DNA of 64,000 nucleotides from contig JAESIW010000109.1 in NCBI GenBank assembly GCA_016802295.1, positions 435,368 through 499,367 on the forward strand, in the 5' to 3' direction. How positions within the stretch are numbered: the first letter of the stretch is position 1; each line of letters opens with the position of its first letter. The notes under the pieces were generated by a model, which saw only the letters and a list, made by a program, of their open reading frames with translations, was not told the origin of the DNA and did no database searches. Positions 59,646 through 64,000 of this stretch are shown here, in pieces. This DNA is from Brachionus rotundiformis (taxonomy: Eukaryota > Rotifera > Eurotatoria > Ploima > Brachionidae). Both the position numbers and the translations under genes were made by a program.

Positions 59646-60621
59646 TACTAATAAAAAATAAATAAATATTAAATTGAAATGTGTTTTAAATTTTTATTAA
59701 AAAATTTAGTTATAACACTGGCACAAAAAAAAATTAATTTTTATATTCTTTTATTTAAATCATCTTTATTCGAAAAAATAATTTAAACGATATTAAGATC
59801 ACTTGGTTCCAGGATATAGTTCTTATTTTAAAAACCGTGTAATTTTTTTAAAGATACCGTATTAACTCAAACTAAATTAGACAATTTTATTAATCACGAA
59901 AGTTAAATTTTTATAATATATTTAAATTGATTAAATTTCAAAAAGTTTTTTTTTAATAAAAATTTTGCAAATTAATCCGTATTTTTTTAAATTTTAAAAG
60001 AGATCCGGTTTATTCATTTAATCGTTTAATTTAATCCGGATTGATTTTTAAGAGGGCTATTTTAATACGAATTAAAGAGAGTTGACTGTACTAAATTTAC
60101 ATAACATGTAAAGTGTGTTACATTAAAACTATTCATATTCAATTACAGTTTAATTCTAATATCTAAAGATAAGCTCTTTGAATTTGATAGATATTTTGAA
60201 TTGATCATCAACTAAAAGATGTCAAAAAAAAGCAAAATTGGTAGCATTTTTATGAATCTTAGTTCTCTATTTAGACGGATCAGTTAGGATCTTGTGGTGC
60301 ATGACTTTCAACCAAAATGATTAAACTTACTTATAATTTTAAATACTAAAATTTTCTTTGGCTATTTATTGCTTTAGCAGTCCTTATGATAAAACTTTAG
60401 TTTTGAGGCATAAAATATATATCTATAAGTAAAAAGTTAAAAAAACAATTAATAAAGGTGATTGGCGATGCATGAATAACAAGTCTGGAAAATTTAGTCC
60501 GTGGACCATGGCTACAAATTCTTTATTTAAAAAATACATAAAATTGTATCTTATTTTTAGACTTCCAAAGTCAATTCCATATAAATAGATAGGAGGCCGA
60601 CATAAATCTTCATTTCTCTCA
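59646..60621. other. AT-rich spacer with one dispersed repeat
   Basis: Includes the repeat copy at 60096-60225. The 77-codon frame at 60423-60656 (-) overlaps the end of the b561 gene in another frame and is probably chance. Confidence 0.4.
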
Positions 60622-61632
60622 TTAAACATTAAAACCAAAAGGTTCAATACCGGCAAGTATTAGCACTATCAAGGTAATGCCGAAATTCAGGATTGCAGTA
60701 ACATGAATATTGAAGAATATATGTGACAAAATTTGATACTAAAAAATAAATTAAAAACAAAATAGATAAAAAAAAATTAAAAACTCACCCATAGTTTGTT
60801 TCTTCTTTCAGTTCCTCCAACTTAAATTGTGTAAATAATTAATAAATTTATAAATAAATATTTTTTAATGAAAAAATAACAAACCTCGTCTAATTTGGAA
60901 AAAATAATAAATCAATTCAAATGGTATAGGAATAACTATCAAGTAAATTACATAACCAATCATGGTACCCCATCCTACATTACCAAGTCTCATATCAGAA
61001 ATGAATACTCCCAAAAATATTGCGATAGCTAAAATTGAAAATATTGTTTATAATAACTAAAAAATGATCACTAAATTTACTTGCTAAAACTAAACTAAAA
61101 ATGCCTACATATCTATGCACTATGTTGTAAATGGTTCTGGCACTTGGCGAATATCTGGGCCTCAGATAAGCCAACAGCACCTTTTTTCTAATAAATAATT
61201 ATCTTTTAGAAAAAAATATATTTTTACTTGAAATAAGGATAAAAAAATTGCTATAATGCCGAAAATTGAGTGGATAAATCTAAGGGTTCGGGAAGGACTA
61301 ACCCAATTCCAATCCAAATTTGCCAAAATTACCAAAAAAGCTGTGATTGAAAATATTGGGACCAGAAGCATGAGAGTTCTGTGAACTGCGAGCCAAACAC
61401 TTGATCCGCAAAGATGTCTTGATTTGAATAAAAATCTCATATATCTTAAAGAGTTATTAATTAATTGGAATTTAAGATTTGAGAGCGCATACCTGGCTAC
61501 GATGATTGCAATTGGTACAAATATCATCCATGCTACAATCATTAGGCAAGCTGGAAGAAAAAAAAATGCCTAGATTAAAATAGTCTTACATGGATTAATT
61601 TTACCATGAGCTTTCTGTCTGCCATCTGCCAT
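60622..61632 (-). CDS. Cytochrome b561 membrane protein without ectodomain
   Basis: Exons 61605-61632, 61493-61550, 61228-61444, 61081-61180, 60885-61028, 60789-60820, 60622-60738; 696 nt, 231 aa, phases agree. Only about nine residues (MADGRQKAH) precede the first b561 helix. His candidates are kept (HACLM, HRTLM, HSIFG, HRYVG). The fourth exon is exactly 100 nt, as in the DOMON-b561 gene, and reads VLLAYLRPR where that one reads VFLGFLRPS. It has an extra intron after the VAR codon. There is no signal peptide. An in-frame path back to an acceptor at about 61651 leaves open an undetected upstream exon, but I found no DOMON coding sequence up to 62.5 kb. Confidence 0.75.
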
Positions 61633-61651
61633 TTTTGCTTTATTCAAAAAG

Positions 61652-63170
61652 CTATAGACTTATCATTAAATTTAAAATTTAACTTGACAATTTAGTTATC
61701 AACAAAACAAAATTATATTTTTTTTCATATTTTTATTTAAGCATGAGTGATAATTAAAATTTTTGTCATTGCAGTTCCAAATTATTTTCAATAATTTAAA
61801 TATTCTTTCCCATTTGTCTAAAAAATACACCTAAATCAAAACTTTTTTTCCACTTTAGAAAAAATACAGAAATTATGGTACTATTTTGTACAATTTAGAA
61901 AAAAATATATTTTCAACAATTTTCCAACTAGCCTCATGGAAAATGTTGTCTTGGTAAATAGATACTAAATATTATGAAAAAAACCATGTTCAGGTCGAAT
62001 GAAAATAAAAATTTATTAAATTGACGAGCTTAAAACTTATTTACTCATCCAAGGAAAGCAACCATTATTCTCATAATAATAATAGACCAAAGACATAATC
62101 TTCCAAATTCCCACATAAACTTTAAAAAAAGATTTTAATTACATATTTGAGATTTTCTGCATCAGTGATTATCTTCATCACATAAAAATAAATTCAAATT
62201 AGTTTAGTTAATTACAATTAATTACTAAATTGTTTAATAAATTAATTTAAGGAAAAGAGTTTAATCTTTAATTTCAAAAAATAATATCATACATTTCAAA
62301 AGCTCGAATAGATTTTATTAAATCGACTTCATTCAAAAAACCTATTCGATTTTAAAAATATTTTTTAATTACTGGAAATACTAATTCAAGTTAATCATTA
62401 AATAAAATTTTATTTAAAAAAAGATTTTTTCATTTAAAATTCTGGAAAAATCTAAGGTTTTACTTTTTTGAATTTTTGTTTATTTTTTTTTAATAAAGTC
62501 TCAAAATCATATGAGTTGATTTAAATTTTTAATATTCTTAATTATATTGATCATTTTTTATTATTTTAATTTAATTAATAAAATGCCACCAGAGTCTACT
62601 CGTACTAAAATCTTGGGGTATTTAGCCAGAAAAAAATTATTGAATTGAATCTGATTATCAAATAGAAGTTGATGACTTGGGACCAGCTTTGGTAGAGTTA
62701 TGACGGCATCTTTGCATTAGAAGTCAGCTTAATGGTAGCGAACTCGGCAACTATTTAGACTAGCTTGGAACCACAAACTTAAGTCTTTACTTAAAGCTTT
62801 CAAAGTTACGTTTACCTGCAGAGGGTCAGCTGTCCGCTGTGGATGCTCTAGCTGAATAAAAGAAGAAAGAATAAGCAAATATATTTGCATTGGCACTCTA
62901 TTCAAAACCATAAAATACCAATTTTACAGCCATTAATCAAGTCTGGTCAAGAGTGAATTTTCCTACAAAAAGATGCAAATTAACAAAAGACTGGTTTAGG
63001 TAAAAGGAATTTTAACTCTTCCTTGGTGAAAGAGTCTAGAAAAAATTTAATTTAACATTTAATGATCAAAAATGGACCAAATTGCACTGGCAAAGATTAA
63101 TAATAATAATTAAGAAAGTAATTTTATTATTATTTAATTTTAATTATTTTTATTTTTTTATTTTGTTTTT
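61652..63170. other. Mostly non-coding; unidentified mobile-element piece at 62.58-62.95 kb
   Basis: A + strand frame starting MPPESTRTKILGYLARKKLL near 62583 is soon broken by stops. The stretch to 62950 is less AT-rich and contains the repeat shared with 52.1 kb. I cannot name the element. A 3'-exon-like stretch at 62030-62110 (-) is too short to support. Confidence 0.4.
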
Positions 63171-64000
63171 GGTGTTATTCTAATAAATTTGGGGTTAAAA
63201 ATTAAAAATTTGGTGTATGAAAACTAATTAAGTCAAAACTAAACTGTTCACCTAATTTAATAGAAATACACCAAATTTATTTAAAAAAATATTTTATTCA
63301 ATTTTGCCACAAAAATTTTAATTTTTCCACATTTGTTTGAGCAAGCCCAATATCTTCTTTTAATCATTTTTGCACCACATTTATCACACAACTTTTCTTC
63401 AGCTTGTATGTTTGAAACAATTCTCGGTCTTTTGGATACATTTTCTTCAATTGGATTACTTGCATCATCATCATCTGAATCAGTGCCTTTTGGTGCTCAA
63501 TTTGATGATTGAGTCTCTTTCGGTTGATGTTCCAAGGCTCCAGCTGTACCTTTTGGTTGTCCTCTTTTTCTATTAGCTTGTATCGGTAAATCCGTCCCAA
63601 CTGAGTCGAAACTACACTTTTCTTTACGTGGGGCAATTGTAGTTATATGATAACATTTATAATGTTTCAACCAATACCAGCAATTACAGCTACTCATAGT
63701 CCAGCTTTCATTGTATTTAACTTTTATTATACTGAAAATCGATGAATCATTTGTTCGAACGAAGTCCAATTTTGATCACTTAATGAACGATTGTATTGTT
63801 TACATTGTTCTTTTGTGATATCAGTGTTTTAATAAATAATAAATTTTAATTAATAAATTTGGTGTATTTCTATTAAATTAGGTGATAATGTGAAAAAAAT
63901 AGTGTCATTTTATATTCTTATTTTTTTCTTTTTTTTTTTGGTGTAATTCTAATAAATTTGGGGTAAAAAATTAAAAATTTGGTGTATGAGAACTATAAAA
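63165..64000. repeat. Outer ~60-bp direct repeats around the MULE-like remnant
   Basis: About 63165-63226 and 63936-63990 both read GTGT.ATTCTAATAAATTTGGGG then TTAAAAATTTGGTGTATGA. They share the AATAAATTTGG.GT core with the inverted repeats, so they may be nested ends of related elements. The right copy runs to the window edge. Confidence 0.8.
63249..63884 (-). mobile_element. MULE-like DNA transposon remnant with perfect 33-bp terminal inverted repeats
   Basis: 63249-63281 (begins CACCTAATTTAATAGAAATA) and 63852-63884 are perfect inverted copies. The interior codes, on the minus strand, for a transposase C-terminus: a SWIM zinc finger (MSSCNCWYWLKHYKCYHI, C-x-C-x9-C-x-H), then NRKRGQPKGTAGALE, and after a frameshift near 63500 a final finger (EKLCDKCGAKMIKRRYWAC). 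SWIM plus a G-R/Q-P-K linker is typical of MULE transposases. The catalytic core is absent, so this is an internally deleted, non-autonomous copy. Confidence 0.75.

Noticed and set aside
60423..60656. 77-codon minus-strand frame after the third b561 gene
   Set aside because: Starts inside the last b561 exon in another frame; has no splice acceptor or homology that would make it a separate gene.
1..64000. CRISPR array, operon or bacterial mobile system
   Set aside because: No regularly spaced repeats; the genes have spliceosomal introns and animal domain architectures.
1..64000. tRNA or rRNA genes
   Set aside because: No cloverleaf with A and B boxes or rRNA-like segment was seen. The TGGTGCCGAAAC string at 58205 is a primer-binding site, not a tRNA gene.

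Overview
This is an AT-rich (roughly three quarters A+T) animal genomic window. The genes have many GT-AG introns, most only about 45-60 nt long, and there are no operons or bacterial signals. The gene families (PX-PH phospholipase D, DOMON/cytochrome b561, clan-3-like cytochrome P450, Tctex1, EF-hand, Ly6) are metazoan. Base composition, tiny introns and the mix of LINE, Tc1/mariner and MULE-like relics suggest a small invertebrate, and a monogonont rotifer such as Brachionus is my best guess. That is inference; no marker gene here settles it.

Layout. 0.6-1.2 kb (+): a Tctex1-type dynein light chain gene. 2.2-3.8 kb: a dead LINE. 4.95-5.98 kb (+): an unrecognised secreted protein with a perfectly duplicated 121-bp segment. 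7.65-8.16 kb (-): a small Ly6-like protein. 8.6-39.7 kb (-): three tandem paralogues of PX-PH-HKD phospholipase D (called A, B and C here), with a calmodulin-like EF-hand gene between A and B. 42.9-51.6 kb and 60.6-61.6 kb (-): a Thr-rich surface-type protein and three cytochrome b561 genes that share the membrane core but carry different ectodomains (DOMON, mucin-like, none). 47.5 kb (-): 3' exons of an unknown gene. 54.9-56.8 kb (+): a cytochrome P450 with one frameshift. 57.6-59.6 kb (-): a Cys-rich, probably transposon-related gene interrupted by a captured gag fragment.

I rebuilt the exon structure of all three PLD genes by comparing them with one another. Every junction keeps phase, and the totals are whole codons: A 1168, B 1227 and C 1129 aa. 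The b561 genes (465, 349 and 231 aa) close the same way. Proposed joins come from reading GT/AG sites and homology by eye; no transcript data were available.

Intergenic DNA and long introns are full of short, decayed mobile-element fragments: at least two LINE families, two Tc1/mariner elements, MULE/FLYWCH/SWIM pieces, a PHD-like fragment and two gag remnants. Some of these disrupt or enlarge host introns. A 317-bp run of N at 10622-10938 sits inside PLD-A between two near-identical copies of one exon, probably an assembly artefact.
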